Positions 6,871-15,418 of a stretch of 21,418 bases of DNA are shown here, one piece after another. This DNA is from an uncultured bacterium (lineage in GTDB: Bacteria; Verrucomicrobiota; Kiritimatiellia; RFP12; UBA1067). A program made the translations under genes and the position numbers. Below the pieces are notes generated by a model. It worked only from the letters and a program-made list of their open reading frames with translations. It made no database searches and was not told where the DNA came from. The DNA lies in the NCBI GenBank assembly GCA_902779075.1, contig CACZAK010000059.1, positions 1 to 21,418 on the forward strand. The letters run 5' to 3'. The number at the start of each line of letters is the position of its first letter. The stretch's first letter is position 1.

Positions 6871-8666
6871 AGCGATTTTTCCTAGCGTTTCTCTTTTTCT
6901 GTGTGGCGGCGTTCGCCGCGCAGGCGGGCTCCACTAACGCGATCCCCTGGCGCGTAGCGAAATACTCGCTCGTCGCGCGCCAGATGGCGTTGCGCGAGGC
7001 GTTTGAGACATTCGGCGTGACCGAGGGACTGAGCGTGGTGATGAGCGAACGCGTGAAGGGGAGCTTCTCCGGCGACTTCGTGGACATGCCGGCGCAGGAG
7101 TTCCTCGAGCGAGTGTGCACGATGCACAACCTGATCTGGTACTACGACGGCGTGGCGCTGTACATCTATTCATCAGGAGAAGTCCTGAGCCAGCTCGTCG
7201 ACCTCGCCTACATGAAGGCAGGCGAGGTGCGTACGATGCTGCGCGAACTCGGCGTGGAGGACAGCCGATTCCCGATCAAGACGACGAGTAACGACGAGCT
7301 TATCATGGTGTCCGGTCCGCCGCGCTACGTGGAGCTCGTGCTTACGATGATCGAGAAGGCGGACCATCTCAAGCAGCTGCGCACGTTCAACGAATTCGAG
7401 ACGCGCGTCTTCCCGCTCGTCAATACGTGGGCGGACAACGTGAACTTCCGTTCGACCGACCCGGAGTCCGGCGCGCAGATTCGCGGCGTGGCCCAGATAT
7501 TGCAGGATCTGATGTCTGTCGGACGCACCAGCCAGTCACGCGACAAGGAGACGAACCGCGCGGACACTGCCGAGGCGAAGCTCCATGATTCGATCGGCAG
7601 CACGGTGTCGCCCATAATCCGCCCCGACAACCGCCTGAACGCGGTGATCGTGCGCGACGTTGCCACGCGCATGCCCATGTACGAGCGCCTGATCCGCCAG
7701 CTCGACGTGCCGCAGCGCCTTGTGGAGATTGCCGTGACGGTGGTGGAGATGACGCGCGACGACTCGCTCGACTGGCAGCTTTCGCTTGCGGTACACGGCG
7801 CACACAGCGAGTTCGACGCCGCCGCCGGGCAGAACGCCGGCAACCTCTTCGCCCCGGCCGCCCTCGCGGGACGCGGCCTTGCCGGCGCGCTTACGTACCT
7901 CGGCGACCACGTGGACGTGAGCACGTCGCTCTCGGCGCTCCGCACGAAGGGCAAGGCCCGTAACATCTCCCGCACGTCGATCCTCACGACGGACAACCTA
8001 GCGGCCGAAATCACCGACATGCAGAGCTACCACGCGCGTGTTGTCGGCACCGAGGTTGCCGCGCTTGAGGAGGTTACGGCAGGCACTAAGCTCTCCATCA
8101 AGCCGCGCGTCATGATTCCCGCCTCGACCAACGAGGTCCTGCGCCTCTGGCTCGCGATGGACCTGCAGGACGGCGGATTCGAGACCGTAAGCGTGGACTC
8201 CATGCCGATGACGCGCCAGAGCACGCTCCAGACGCAGGCCTCCGTGCCGGAAGGCGAGTCGCTCCTGCTTGCGGGTTACTTCCGCGACGTAAACGAAAAC
8301 GCGGGCTGGGGCATCCCCTGGCTGCGCGACATCCCGTGGATCGGATGGCTCTTCGGCGGGGTCTCCATACAGAAGGAGACAGTGCAGCGCCTCTTCATCA
8401 TCACCCCGCACGTGGTCACGGTCGGCCCGTCGGCTGATATCGCACGCGTGCAGTCCGCCCGCAACCGCGACATCACTTACGAGGAGACGCTCTCCCGCGA
8501 CTCCGATGCCGACGACGAGCAACGCAAGGAACGCGAGGCGCGTCTGGAGGAGCAGGACGAGATCCGCACCGAGCAGCACGAGGAGCGCATGGAGAAATTC
8601 AAGAAGGAAGCCAAGGCTCGGCGCGAGGAGCGCAAGCGGGAACGGGAGGCCCGCAAAGACAAGTAG
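6867..8666 (+). CDS. sctC: Outer-membrane secretin of the T3SS
   Basis: This is a 599-residue protein with a signal peptide (hydrophobic 4-18, likely cleavage after AQA at 20). N0/N1-type periplasmic domains cover about 25-165 and a further N-domain about 180-280. The C-terminal secretin barrel runs to about residue 530 and has the marks VPEGESLLLAGYFRD, IPWLRDIPWIGWLFGG and LFIITPHVV. It forms the outer-membrane ring that the needle passes through. The last 56 or so residues (544-599) are almost entirely Glu, Lys, Arg, Asp and Gln, forming a long charged helix in place of the short hydrophobic pilotin-binding tail of many T3SS secretins. The start overlaps the chaperone stop. No pilotin gene is recognised. 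Confidence 0.93.
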   Translation: MKRFFLAFLFFCVAAFAAQAGSTNAIPWRVAKYSLVARQMALREAFETFGVTEGLSVVMSERVKGSFSGDFVDMPAQEFLERVCTMHNLIWYYDGVALYIYSSGEVLSQLVDLAYMKAGEVRTMLRELGVEDSRFPIKTTSNDELIMVSGPPRYVELVLTMIEKADHLKQLRTFNEFETRVFPLVNTWADNVNFRSTDPESGAQIRGVAQILQDLMSVGRTSQSRDKETNRADTAEAKLHDSIGSTVSPIIRPDNRLNAVIVRDVATRMPMYERLIRQLDVPQRLVEIAVTVVEMTRDDSLDWQLSLAVHGAHSEFDAAAGQNAGNLFAPAALAGRGLAGALTYLGDHVDVSTSLSALRTKGKARNISRTSILTTDNLAAEITDMQSYHARVVGTEVAALEEVTAGTKLSIKPRVMIPASTNEVLRLWLAMDLQDGGFETVSVDSMPMTRQSTLQTQASVPEGESLLLAGYFRDVNENAGWGIPWLRDIPWIGWLFGGVSIQKETVQRLFIITPHVVTVGPSADIARVQSARNRDITYEETLSRDSDADDEQRKEREARLEEQDEIRTEQHEERMEKFKKEAKARREERKREREARKDK

Positions 8667-8669
8667 GCC

Positions 8670-9842
8670 ATGCAGCTAGACGCAGCCCAGATTCTTCGCC
8701 AGTCGATCGCGTCGACGACCTTCGACGCAGGAGCGAAGGCAACCGCCCCGGCAGTAGAGTCGGGAGTGGCGATGGGTTTTGGCGTGCAGGTGATGTCGGA
8801 TCCCACGGCGGAGCTGATGGACTCCATGGAGGAGCTGTCCTTCCAGTTCGAGGAGAAGGAGGCGAAGGAAATATCCGAGCGCAAGCTCGGCGACGCAAGG
8901 CGTGCGCCGAACGTGCAGATCGAGGCCATCCAGTCGTGGATGAAGATGATGCCGGACATGCCCGGCGCGGACTTCATCCGCCGCATGTTGCGCCTCCTCC
9001 GCGCGGCGCAGCCGCCGCCCGGCGCCGAACAGCTGCTGAAAATGCTCGGCGAGGGGTCCGGCGACCCGTCCCACCAGTTCGCGATGCTCGACTGCCTCGA
9101 GAAGTCACTTGCGGAGGGGGAGGCGGAGCTGCGTCAGGCCGTGCAGGACGCGAAGGCGCAGCTTGAGCGCACGAAGGGCCCTGAGATGCGGGCAGGCATC
9201 AACGTGGCCGAGGAGATCAACAAGCGCGTCTCTACGCCCGAGGAGATGCACGACCTTCGCGAACTCTACCGCGGCGAGGTCGTCGGCTTCTCGTCGCCGC
9301 AGCACTGCTTCCGCTCCCTGCTCGCATCGCGCGGGGCGGGACACATCGCGGAGGCGCTCGAATTCCTCATTTCGGCGGCGGGAGTGGACCTTCAGGCCGC
9401 AAATCCGTCGCAGTCCGCCGAGCAGTTGCGCAGCATAATCTCCGACCTCCAGTGCGTTGAGGTGCTCCGTACGGTGATGGACCGGCTCGACCGGCTTGTG
9501 GCGCGTCTCCTCAACCAGTTCGGGGAGCGGAGCCTTCTCGACGGCGAGAAGCTCACGGGCCGCGTGATGGACCTCACCGAGCAGCCGTTCGTGTCGTCCG
9601 CGCAGGTGGGCGGCATCATGACGTCGTGCGGCATCCGTGCGCTTCTTGCGCAGATGGACTTCGCGCGCGAGATGCTGGCCGTGTTCCGCGAGCTGTCGCC
9701 GCGCCTGTTCGCGGAGGCGGCTGACCGCTTCAAGCTCACTGCGGCCGCGCAGGAGCTGTTGGAGGAGACGACCGACCGTCTAGCCGAGGAGGAGGAGAAA
9801 GAGGCCGAGAAGCGGCGCAGGGAGGAGAGACGTCAGAAATGA
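8670..9842 (+). CDS. sctW: T3SS gatekeeper (YopN/InvE/MxiC/CopN family)
   Basis: This 390-residue soluble protein lies just after the secretin gene. It is helical throughout. It has the HrpJ/YopN-like N-terminal domain (about 50-250) and a C-terminal TyeA-like part (about 280-370, with GIMTSCGIRALLAQMDFAREMLAVFRELSPRLF). It therefore has the fused form seen in InvE, MxiC and CopN, not the split YopN plus TyeA. Gatekeepers hold back effectors until contact and set the order of secretion by binding SctV. The last 30 residues are an Arg/Glu/Lys-rich tail of the same type as the secretin tail. The following gene overlaps its stop (ATGA) and looks like its chaperone. Confidence 0.8.
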   Translation: MQLDAAQILRQSIASTTFDAGAKATAPAVESGVAMGFGVQVMSDPTAELMDSMEELSFQFEEKEAKEISERKLGDARRAPNVQIEAIQSWMKMMPDMPGADFIRRMLRLLRAAQPPPGAEQLLKMLGEGSGDPSHQFAMLDCLEKSLAEGEAELRQAVQDAKAQLERTKGPEMRAGINVAEEINKRVSTPEEMHDLRELYRGEVVGFSSPQHCFRSLLASRGAGHIAEALEFLISAAGVDLQAANPSQSAEQLRSIISDLQCVEVLRTVMDRLDRLVARLLNQFGERSLLDGEKLTGRVMDLTEQPFVSSAQVGGIMTSCGIRALLAQMDFAREMLAVFRELSPRLFAEAADRFKLTAAAQELLEETTDRLAEEEEKEAEKRRREERRQK

Positions 9843-10228
9843 GGGCTTCCTGGATAGACAGCGCCGTAGAGGAGTTCGGGCGCCACTTCGGTTTTGCGCA
9901 CTTCGAGCTGAACGAGCGCGGGGTGGCTGCTGCGCGCTTCGAGAACGGGGCGTCCGTGGCTGTCGAACATGCGCGCGAGTCGCTGTGCCTCCAGGTGCGC
10001 GTGCCGATGGCGGCGGACGGCGCGTCCGTGCGCAAGCTGCTCGTAGCGGCGCATCCCGGCAACAGGTTCCCGTTCCCGCTCCGCACCGCCTACCTCGCGA
10101 AGACGGGCCAGGCGATATTCCTCGTGAAGTTCCCAGAACGCGACGTGACGGAGACGGCGCTCTGGCAGGTGTTTTCGGAAATGTGGGCGCTCGCGAAGCG
10201 CTTTGGAGGCGACGTCACATGGAATTGA
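9839..10228 (+). CDS. SycN/CesT-like chaperone, probably for SctW
   Basis: This 129-residue protein has the T3SS class I chaperone layout: helix (WIDSAVEEFGRHFGF), beta strands (GVAAARFENGASVAVEH, LCLQVRVPM), a central helix, strands (GQAIFLVKFP) and a final helix (TETALWQVFSEMWALAKRF). In Yersinia the gatekeeper YopN uses SycN and YscB, and sycN lies between tyeA and yscX. Here the gene lies between sctW and sctX, which makes a SycN-like role likely. Its start overlaps the sctW stop and its end overlaps the sctX start by ten bases. Confidence 0.6.
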   Translation: MRASWIDSAVEEFGRHFGFAHFELNERGVAAARFENGASVAVEHARESLCLQVRVPMAADGASVRKLLVAAHPGNRFPFPLRTAYLAKTGQAIFLVKFPERDVTETALWQVFSEMWALAKRFGGDVTWN

Positions 10229-10602
10229 ACCGGGTGACAAGCGGCGTCCGTTTCGATACGGGCATATCGACCGCGGACTGGACGCGCGGGCCGGTTGGGC
10301 AGACGCCCGGCCAGACGCAGGGTCCGCTCCTCCCTGGCTCGACGACCGTCTCGGAGACGCTGAAGTCGCTATTCCCCACGGGCGCCTCGGTGGGCGCCGA
10401 GATAATGAACGCGCTGGCGGCGGCGGGCGGATCGCCTCTCCTCCGCACTGCGCACGGCTTCCGGTCGGCGGCGGTGCGGACGATCCGCACGCTTCGGGGA
10501 AGGAAGGGCGCCAAGGCGGACGCGGCGGCGCGGGAGCTGGAGAACCTGCTGGCGGATACGGAGCTGCTGGACCACTACCGGGCGGCGCTCCTGGAGACAT
10601 GA
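10219..10602 (+). CDS. sctX: SctX (YscX-like) early T3SS substrate
   Basis: This is a 127-residue protein upstream of sctV, the position of yscX in Ysc systems. The centre has LKSLFPTGAS, which matches the LERLYPTAQS stretch of YscX, and the C-terminus has DTELLDHYRAALLE, comparable with the helical end of YscX. The N-terminus is Gly/Pro/Thr-rich and probably disordered, as expected of a secreted protein. YscX is exported early, binds YscY, and is required for the Ysc export apparatus. Its partner yscY is normally next door, but here a candidate lies about 5 kb away at 15419. The ATG at 10219 overlaps the previous gene. Confidence 0.65.
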   Translation: MELNRVTSGVRFDTGISTADWTRGPVGQTPGQTQGPLLPGSTTVSETLKSLFPTGASVGAEIMNALAAAGGSPLLRTAHGFRSAAVRTIRTLRGRKGAKADAAARELENLLADTELLDHYRAALLET

Positions 10603-10620
10603 TGAACTGAGGACTGCGAC

Positions 10621-12720
10621 TTGAGCAAGGACTGGACAGGATTTGCGAACGTTTTCAGCAAGTACGGCGATCTCGTGCTTGCGTTCCTCGTCGTCGCGAT
10701 CATCGGCCTCTTGATCATCCCGCTTCCAACGCCGGTGGTGGACCTCCTGATCTCCATCAACCTGACGATATCGACGGTGATGCTGATGCTCTCGCTCTAC
10801 CTGCCGAGGGCGCTCGCGTTCTCCACGTTCCCGTCGATGCTGCTCTTCACCACTCTGTACCGCCTCGCGCTGAACGTCACCACCACGCGACTCATCCTGC
10901 TCAAGGCGAACGCCGGCGAGATCATCTACACGTTCGGCAACTTCGTGGTGGGCGGCAACTTCGTGGTAGGCGCGGTGATCTTCCTCATCATCACGATCGT
11001 GCAGTTCGTCGTGATCGCCAAGGGTTCGGAGCGTGTGTCAGAAGTGGCCGCGCGCTTCACGCTGGACGCTATGCCCGGCAAGCAGATGTCCATCGACGCC
11101 GACATGCGCGCGGGCGCCATCGACCTGAACGAGGCCCGCCAGCGCCGTGCCGAGCTAGCGAAGGAGTCGCAGCTCTACGGCGCAATGGACGGCGCGATGA
11201 AGTTCGTGAAGGGCGACTCCATCGCCGGACTCATCATGACGTCCATCAACATCGTGGGCGGCATCTGCGTGGGCGTGTTCATGAACGGCAAGGACGTGGG
11301 CTGGGCCGTGACCAAGTACGGCATCCTCACGATCGGCGACGGACTCGTCTCGCAGATTCCCGCGCTGCTCGTGTCCATCACCGCCGGCGTGATCGTGACG
11401 CGTGTGGGCGACGAGGGCGCGAAACCCCTCGGCCAGGACATCGTCAACCAGTTCTTCGCCCAGCCGAAGGCCATTCTCCTCGGCGCGCTCATGCTCGTGG
11501 CGATCGGCCTCATTCCAGGGTTCCCGAAGCTCCAGATTTTCGGACTGGCCGCGGCCGTGGGAATCGTGGGGTACGCGCTCGTCTCGCGCATGAAGAAGCG
11601 CAAGGCGCAGGAAGCGGCCGCAGAGGACCCGCTTACGGCGGCGCAGCCGTCCGGCGAGGAGGGCAAGCCGAAGAAGCCGAAGAAGGGCGGCGACGACTTC
11701 GCGATGGTCACGCCGCTCATGGTGGACATCGACGCCTCCATCCGTTCGGCGCTCACCTACGAGGAGCTGAACGACCAGATCATCGGCGTGCGCCGTGCCC
11801 TCTACCACGACCTCGGCGTGCCGTTCCCTGGCATCAACCTGAGCCTCAACGAGACGGTGAAGGACGGCAAGTACCGCATCCTCGTGAACGAGGTGCCCGT
11901 CTCGGAGGGTGTGCTGAACCGCGGGCACCTCCTCGCGCTCGAGACGCCGGAGAACCTCTCCGCCGCCGGAATCCCGTTTACGGAAGGGAAGCGCTTCCTC
12001 GCGGACTACGCGACGTGCTGGGTGGAGGAGTCGCACAAGGCGGACCTCGACGCGGGCTGCATCCGCTACCTCGACATCAACGGCGTGCTTTCGTACCACC
12101 TGTCGGGCGTCCTAAAGCGCTACGCCCACGAGTTCCTCTCGATCCAGGAGACGCGCCTGCTCTTCGACCACATGGAGAAGGAGGCACCCGAGCTCGTGCG
12201 CGAGGTGCTGCGCGTGCTGCCGCTCCAGAAGATCACCGACGTGCTGCAGCGTCTCGTGCAGGAGGGCATCTGCATCCGCGACCTCAAGCAGATCACCCAG
12301 ACGCTCATCGAGTGGGGGCAGAAGGAGAAGGACACCGTCCTCCTCGTCGAGTACGTGCGCAGCGCCCTCAGCCGCTACATCTCCTACAAGTTCAGCGGCG
12401 GCCAGAACATCATCGCCGCCTACCTGCTCGACCCGTCCCTCGAGGAGATGGTGCGCAAGAGCGTGCGCCAGACGTCCGCCGGCAGCTATCTCGCGATGGA
12501 CCCGCAGAACGTCCGCCGGATCATCGGCACGGTCAAATCGACGATCGGCGACCTCGCCAACATACCTCAGAAACCCGTACTGATCGTCTCGGTGGACATC
12601 CGCCGCTACTTCCGCAAGATGATCGAGCGCGAGTACTACGAACTGCCGGTGCTCTCCTTCCAGGAGCTGAGCAGCGAGATCAACATCCAGCCCCTGGGCC
12701 GTCTGAAACTGAAGGGCTAA
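10621..12720 (+). CDS. sctV: T3SS export gate protein (FHIPEP family)
   Basis: This is a 699-residue inner-membrane protein. The N-terminal half has about eight membrane helices from residue 17 to 325, including the conserved loop ERVSEVAARFTLDAMPGKQM at 137-156. A Lys-rich linker (about 325-355) leads to the cytoplasmic nonamer-ring domain, ending in IQPLGRLKLKG. It forms the export gate that receives chaperone-substrate pairs and the gatekeeper. The start is TTG at 10621, supported by GAGG (10608-10611) and by the fit of the N-terminus to SctV proteins. The length is normal for the family (about 680-710). Confidence 0.96.
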   Translation: MSKDWTGFANVFSKYGDLVLAFLVVAIIGLLIIPLPTPVVDLLISINLTISTVMLMLSLYLPRALAFSTFPSMLLFTTLYRLALNVTTTRLILLKANAGEIIYTFGNFVVGGNFVVGAVIFLIITIVQFVVIAKGSERVSEVAARFTLDAMPGKQMSIDADMRAGAIDLNEARQRRAELAKESQLYGAMDGAMKFVKGDSIAGLIMTSINIVGGICVGVFMNGKDVGWAVTKYGILTIGDGLVSQIPALLVSITAGVIVTRVGDEGAKPLGQDIVNQFFAQPKAILLGALMLVAIGLIPGFPKLQIFGLAAAVGIVGYALVSRMKKRKAQEAAAEDPLTAAQPSGEEGKPKKPKKGGDDFAMVTPLMVDIDASIRSALTYEELNDQIIGVRRALYHDLGVPFPGINLSLNETVKDGKYRILVNEVPVSEGVLNRGHLLALETPENLSAAGIPFTEGKRFLADYATCWVEESHKADLDAGCIRYLDINGVLSYHLSGVLKRYAHEFLSIQETRLLFDHMEKEAPELVREVLRVLPLQKITDVLQRLVQEGICIRDLKQITQTLIEWGQKEKDTVLLVEYVRSALSRYISYKFSGGQNIIAAYLLDPSLEEMVRKSVRQTSAGSYLAMDPQNVRRIIGTVKSTIGDLANIPQKPVLIVSVDIRRYFRKMIEREYYELPVLSFQELSSEINIQPLGRLKLKG

Positions 12721-12723
12721 CAC

Positions 12724-13992
12724 GTGAACTATCTGCTCAAAATCGTCCAGGGGGCCAATGCGGGCGCGGAAATCGCGCTCGCCGAGGGGACTGTGACCTT
12801 CGGGTCTGCCGACTCCTGCGACATCGTGCTTGCCGACTCGTCCCTGGCCGCAGAGGCATTTGCCATCGAGACGACGGACACAGGCGTAAGCCTTAAGGAA
12901 CTGCCGGACGGCGAGGCCAAGAAAATCGACCTCTACACGTTATTTTCATTCGGAAACTCGTCCTTCGCCGTCGGCGAGAACGGCGCAGCCTGGCCAGAAC
13001 TGAAGTCGCCCGAACCGCCTCCTCCGCCAGAACAGCCTGCGGCGGACACGGAGACGGACGGCTCCGATACTGCGCCGTCCGCCCCATCGGATACGCCGCC
13101 GCCTTCGACAGACGAGGGGCCGCGTCCTGTCACGGAAGAGCCGCGTCCAACCGAGGCCGAGGGTAAACGCTCGTCGCGGCGAAGCTGCCTCGGGTGTCTG
13201 CTCGTGCTGGTACTCATTTTGGTGTTTTTCGCAGTCGGATATTTCCTGGCATTGCGGTACGGGCGTATATGGGAATCCGTGCCTTTTGTTCGCGAAAAGC
13301 TTGGCACGCCTGCGGTAGAGAACGACTCTCCCGTGGTTGAGAGCGTGTCCCCTGCGGAAGCCCTTGCGGCATGGGTCGCTACGAATGGGCTTGACATGGT
13401 GGAAAAGGACGGCGAGACCGTGATTTTTGGCAATTTCGCGAAGCGCGCGGACCGGCTCACTTTCGCGCAGGATGCATACGAGCGCGACGCGAACCTGATA
13501 CTCGACCTTTCCGATGACGAGACGCTGAAGGCGGGTGTTGAGGAGGTGCTGTTCGTCATAACCGAGGGGCGCACGAAATTGGAGGTGGCGACGAACCGCG
13601 TGGTCAAGCTCGCAGGCCGGGCGCGTTCGCGCGACGAGCTGCTCCAGACAGTGGCGACGATCTGCACGGACGTGAACCGCGTTCGGGTGGTGGACGACAC
13701 GGCGGTGGTGTGCGACGACGGGAAGCGGACGGATGCCCCCACTCGCTACCAGGCGCTTTCGTCGCAGGCTGCGCGCAAGCACCCGTTTATCACGCCGGCT
13801 CCTAGGCCGGGCATGCCCGAACCGAAGTGCCCCGTGGCTGGCGTGATTCTCATGCCGTATCCGTGTCTTGTGCTGCGCGACGGCTCGCGCGCGGCGGAAG
13901 GGTCGATGGTCGGAGAGTTCAAGGTGGAGAAGATCGAGGCGGACAAGGTGACGCTGAAACGCGGAGAGGAGACGGTCACATGGAAACCATGA
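12724..13992 (+). CDS. sctD: Inner-membrane ring protein with cytoplasmic FHA domain
   Basis: This is a 422-residue single-pass protein. The N-terminal FHA-like domain (1-90, with VTFGSADSCDIVLADSSL) faces the cytoplasm and contacts the sorting platform through SctK. A long Pro/Glu/Thr-rich linker spans 95-150. The membrane helix is 156-178, just after an RSSRRSC basic stop. The periplasmic part has BON-type ring-building modules and ends in a small beta domain (GEFKVEKIEADKVTLKRG). With SctJ it forms the inner-membrane ring. The start is GTG at 12724, three bases after the sctV stop. The acidic proline-rich linker is longer than in YscD. Confidence 0.88.
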   Translation: MNYLLKIVQGANAGAEIALAEGTVTFGSADSCDIVLADSSLAAEAFAIETTDTGVSLKELPDGEAKKIDLYTLFSFGNSSFAVGENGAAWPELKSPEPPPPPEQPAADTETDGSDTAPSAPSDTPPPSTDEGPRPVTEEPRPTEAEGKRSSRRSCLGCLLVLVLILVFFAVGYFLALRYGRIWESVPFVREKLGTPAVENDSPVVESVSPAEALAAWVATNGLDMVEKDGETVIFGNFAKRADRLTFAQDAYERDANLILDLSDDETLKAGVEEVLFVITEGRTKLEVATNRVVKLAGRARSRDELLQTVATICTDVNRVRVVDDTAVVCDDGKRTDAPTRYQALSSQAARKHPFITPAPRPGMPEPKCPVAGVILMPYPCLVLRDGSRAAEGSMVGEFKVEKIEADKVTLKRGEETVTWKP

Positions 13993-14219
13993 GCAGTGAA
14001 TCGCCGATCCGCCTCCTGGAGATAGAGAAGGAGCTGGCCGGGCCGGACGCAGCCGCTGCGCTCCGACGTTACGATGCCGTGTTGGCGGGACTTGATGCAC
14101 GGCTTGCGGAGGCCCTTGCGCGCGGCCTGCCGCCGGAAGAATACGAGAGGTGCGCGAGCCTAAAAGAGGCGAACGTCCTGGCGCGGAAGGTCCTGCGCCT
14201 CGTGGCGGCGAAAGGATAG
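13980..14219 (+). CDS. YscE-like needle co-chaperone
   Basis: This 79-residue all-helical protein, METMSSESPIRLLEIEKEL onward, has two amphipathic helices split by RGLPPEEYERC. YscE has the same size and helix-turn-helix plan. YscE and YscG hold the needle subunit YscF soluble in the cytosol. The gene lies in the yscE position between sctD and sctF. The ATG at 13980 follows GAGAGGAG with good spacing and overlaps sctD by 13 bases. An alternative ATG at 13989 overlaps the sctD stop but lies farther from the ribosome site. The family is short and diverse, so the call leans on position. Confidence 0.6.
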   Translation: METMSSESPIRLLEIEKELAGPDAAAALRRYDAVLAGLDARLAEALARGLPPEEYERCASLKEANVLARKVLRLVAAKG

Positions 14220-14230
14220 GATTTCATCTT

Positions 14231-14250
14231 CTGTGGCCGAGCGGCCGCAG
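14231..14250 (+). promoter_or_regulatory. Strong hairpin in the leader of the needle gene
   Basis: CTGTGGCC (14231-14238) and GGCCGCAG (14243-14250) form an 8-bp stem (one T-G wobble) with a GAGC loop. It lies in the largest gap inside the operon (61 bases). It is followed not by a T-run but by an A-rich, unstructured leader with the ribosome site AAAGAAAGG before the sctF ATG. It is better placed as an mRNA-processing or stabilising element for sctF than as a terminator. Confidence 0.45.
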
Positions 14251-14280
14251 CAGTCAAACAAACAAAAGAAAGGAAACAAA

Positions 14281-14610
14281 ATGGCAACCTTCATCACAAC
14301 CTCCACGCATCCCGGCACGGGATTGTGCCAGGTCGTCGACAACCAGATGACAATCGAGCGCGTCAATAGCAGCACGAATTTCGTCATCCACCTCGACAAC
14401 GTCTACAACGCGCTCTTCAACGCGGTGGAGACGCTTGAGGATCGTCTGGCGACATCGCTCAAGACGTACCAGGAGCATCCGGACGTGCAGGCGAACCTCC
14501 AGCAGCTGCAGTACGACCTGCAGCAGTGGAACCTCTGCCTCACCACCATGACGAACATCCAGAAGAACATGGCGGACGCATTGTCGTCCATCGCTTCGAA
14601 CATGCGCTGA
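14281..14610 (+). CDS. sctF: T3SS needle subunit
   Basis: This is a 109-residue protein. The C-terminal part (about 67-109, PDVQANLQQLQYDLQQWNLCL, then TNIQKNMADALSSIASNMR) matches the needle-subunit pattern of a P-x-x-L-x-x-L-Q turn followed by a helix that lines the needle channel. The region 34-66 forms the first helix (HLDNVYNALFNAVETLEDRL). Needle subunits are usually 80-90 residues; here about 25 extra N-terminal residues are present. It is flanked by YscE-like and YscG-like co-chaperone genes as in Ysc systems. An A-rich leader and good ribosome site suggest strong translation, as expected for a subunit needed in many copies. Confidence 0.8.
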   Translation: MATFITTSTHPGTGLCQVVDNQMTIERVNSSTNFVIHLDNVYNALFNAVETLEDRLATSLKTYQEHPDVQANLQQLQYDLQQWNLCLTTMTNIQKNMADALSSIASNMR

Positions 14611-14615
14611 GCGCG

Positions 14616-14993
14616 ATGGCCGAAGAAGCGTTTGATCTGCGGCCCGACGAAGCCCGGCTCCTCCTCAACGTCGCCCTCATGGCGACGGGGAAGAACTTTT
14701 TCAAGAGCGCGACGAAGATCCTCGCCGCACTTGAGAAGTTTCGACCCGAGGAGGAGTCCGTGGGCACGGCGAAGGTCGTACTGATGATCAGCCTCGGCGA
14801 ATTCGAGCTGGCGGTCGGCTACATCGACCGCGAGGCGCTCGTCAAGTGGCCGAACTCGGCGATGCTGCGGGCATTCCGCGGCATGGCGCTGATCAGGATG
14901 GGGCGTAAGGACGAAGCGAGGGACTGTCTAGTCGAGGCGGCGCAGTCGGAAGACGAGGCCGCTGCAAACCTCGCTCGCGATTTGTTGGAATGA
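14616..14993 (+). CDS. YscG-like TPR co-chaperone of the needle subunit
   Basis: This is a 125-residue helical protein with TPR-type helix pairs: ARLLLNVALMATGKNFFKSATKIL (about 12-35), VGTAKVVLMISLGEFELAVGYI and SAMLRAFRGMALIRMGRKDEARDCL. YscG is about 115 residues and has the same plan (its start LNVLLAEIALIGTGN aligns with LLLNVALMATGKN here). YscG clamps the needle subunit C-terminus together with YscE. The gene begins six bases after sctF. A TPR chaperone for translocators (SycD class) is an alternative, but those are larger, about 160 residues. Confidence 0.6.
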   Translation: MAEEAFDLRPDEARLLLNVALMATGKNFFKSATKILAALEKFRPEEESVGTAKVVLMISLGEFELAVGYIDREALVKWPNSAMLRAFRGMALIRMGRKDEARDCLVEAAQSEDEAAANLARDLLE

Positions 14994-15006
14994 AGGAGAG
15001 CAAGAA

Positions 15007-15396
15007 GTGCTAGAAGCAGCAGCAATAGAGGCGGTTCGGGCCGCGCAGGCGCCGCAGAGCGTCGCGTACCTGAACGAGCAGCTGGCGACGAACAAGGTCG
15101 CGGACGCAGACGCCGTCAAGGCCTTCCAGGCGGCGATGGGCGTGGGCGGACCCGACCCGATCCCGTTTGCGCAGCAGATCGGCGACACGTGGCGCGTGGC
15201 GCAGGACATGAACCAGGGCATCATGCACCGCATCCACGCCTTGTCGGAGGCGAAGCAGCTCGGCAACACGCCGAGCGTGCTGCAGATGACAGAGCTGCAG
15301 TACGAGGTGGCGAACCTCAGTTTCCAGCAGGAAGTCGTGACGAGCATCGCGAAGAAGGCGAGCAACGCGGTCGAGACGCTGGTTAAGAACGGCTGA
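15007..15396 (+). CDS. sctI: T3SS inner rod protein
   Basis: This is a 129-residue protein. The C-terminal third (SVLQMTELQYEVANLSFQQE, then VVTSIAKKASNAVETLVKNG) fits the YscI pattern of L-Q-x-x-L followed by K-A-x-x-A-x-x-T-L-V-K at the very end. SctI joins the export apparatus to the needle base and takes part in the switch from needle to effector export, with SctP. The start is GTG at 15007, with AAGGAG (14993-14998) well placed in front. The N-terminal 60 residues are Ala-rich and variable. It lies between the YscG-like gene and sctY, near the yscI position. Confidence 0.78.
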   Translation: MLEAAAIEAVRAAQAPQSVAYLNEQLATNKVADADAVKAFQAAMGVGGPDPIPFAQQIGDTWRVAQDMNQGIMHRIHALSEAKQLGNTPSVLQMTELQYEVANLSFQQEVVTSIAKKASNAVETLVKNG

Positions 15397-15418
15397 TGAT
15401 CCAAGGCGGGCGTTTACG

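Noticed and set aside
14231..14250. Hairpin before sctF as an intrinsic terminator
   Set aside because: No T-run follows; the next bases are A-rich and include the ribosome site of sctF.
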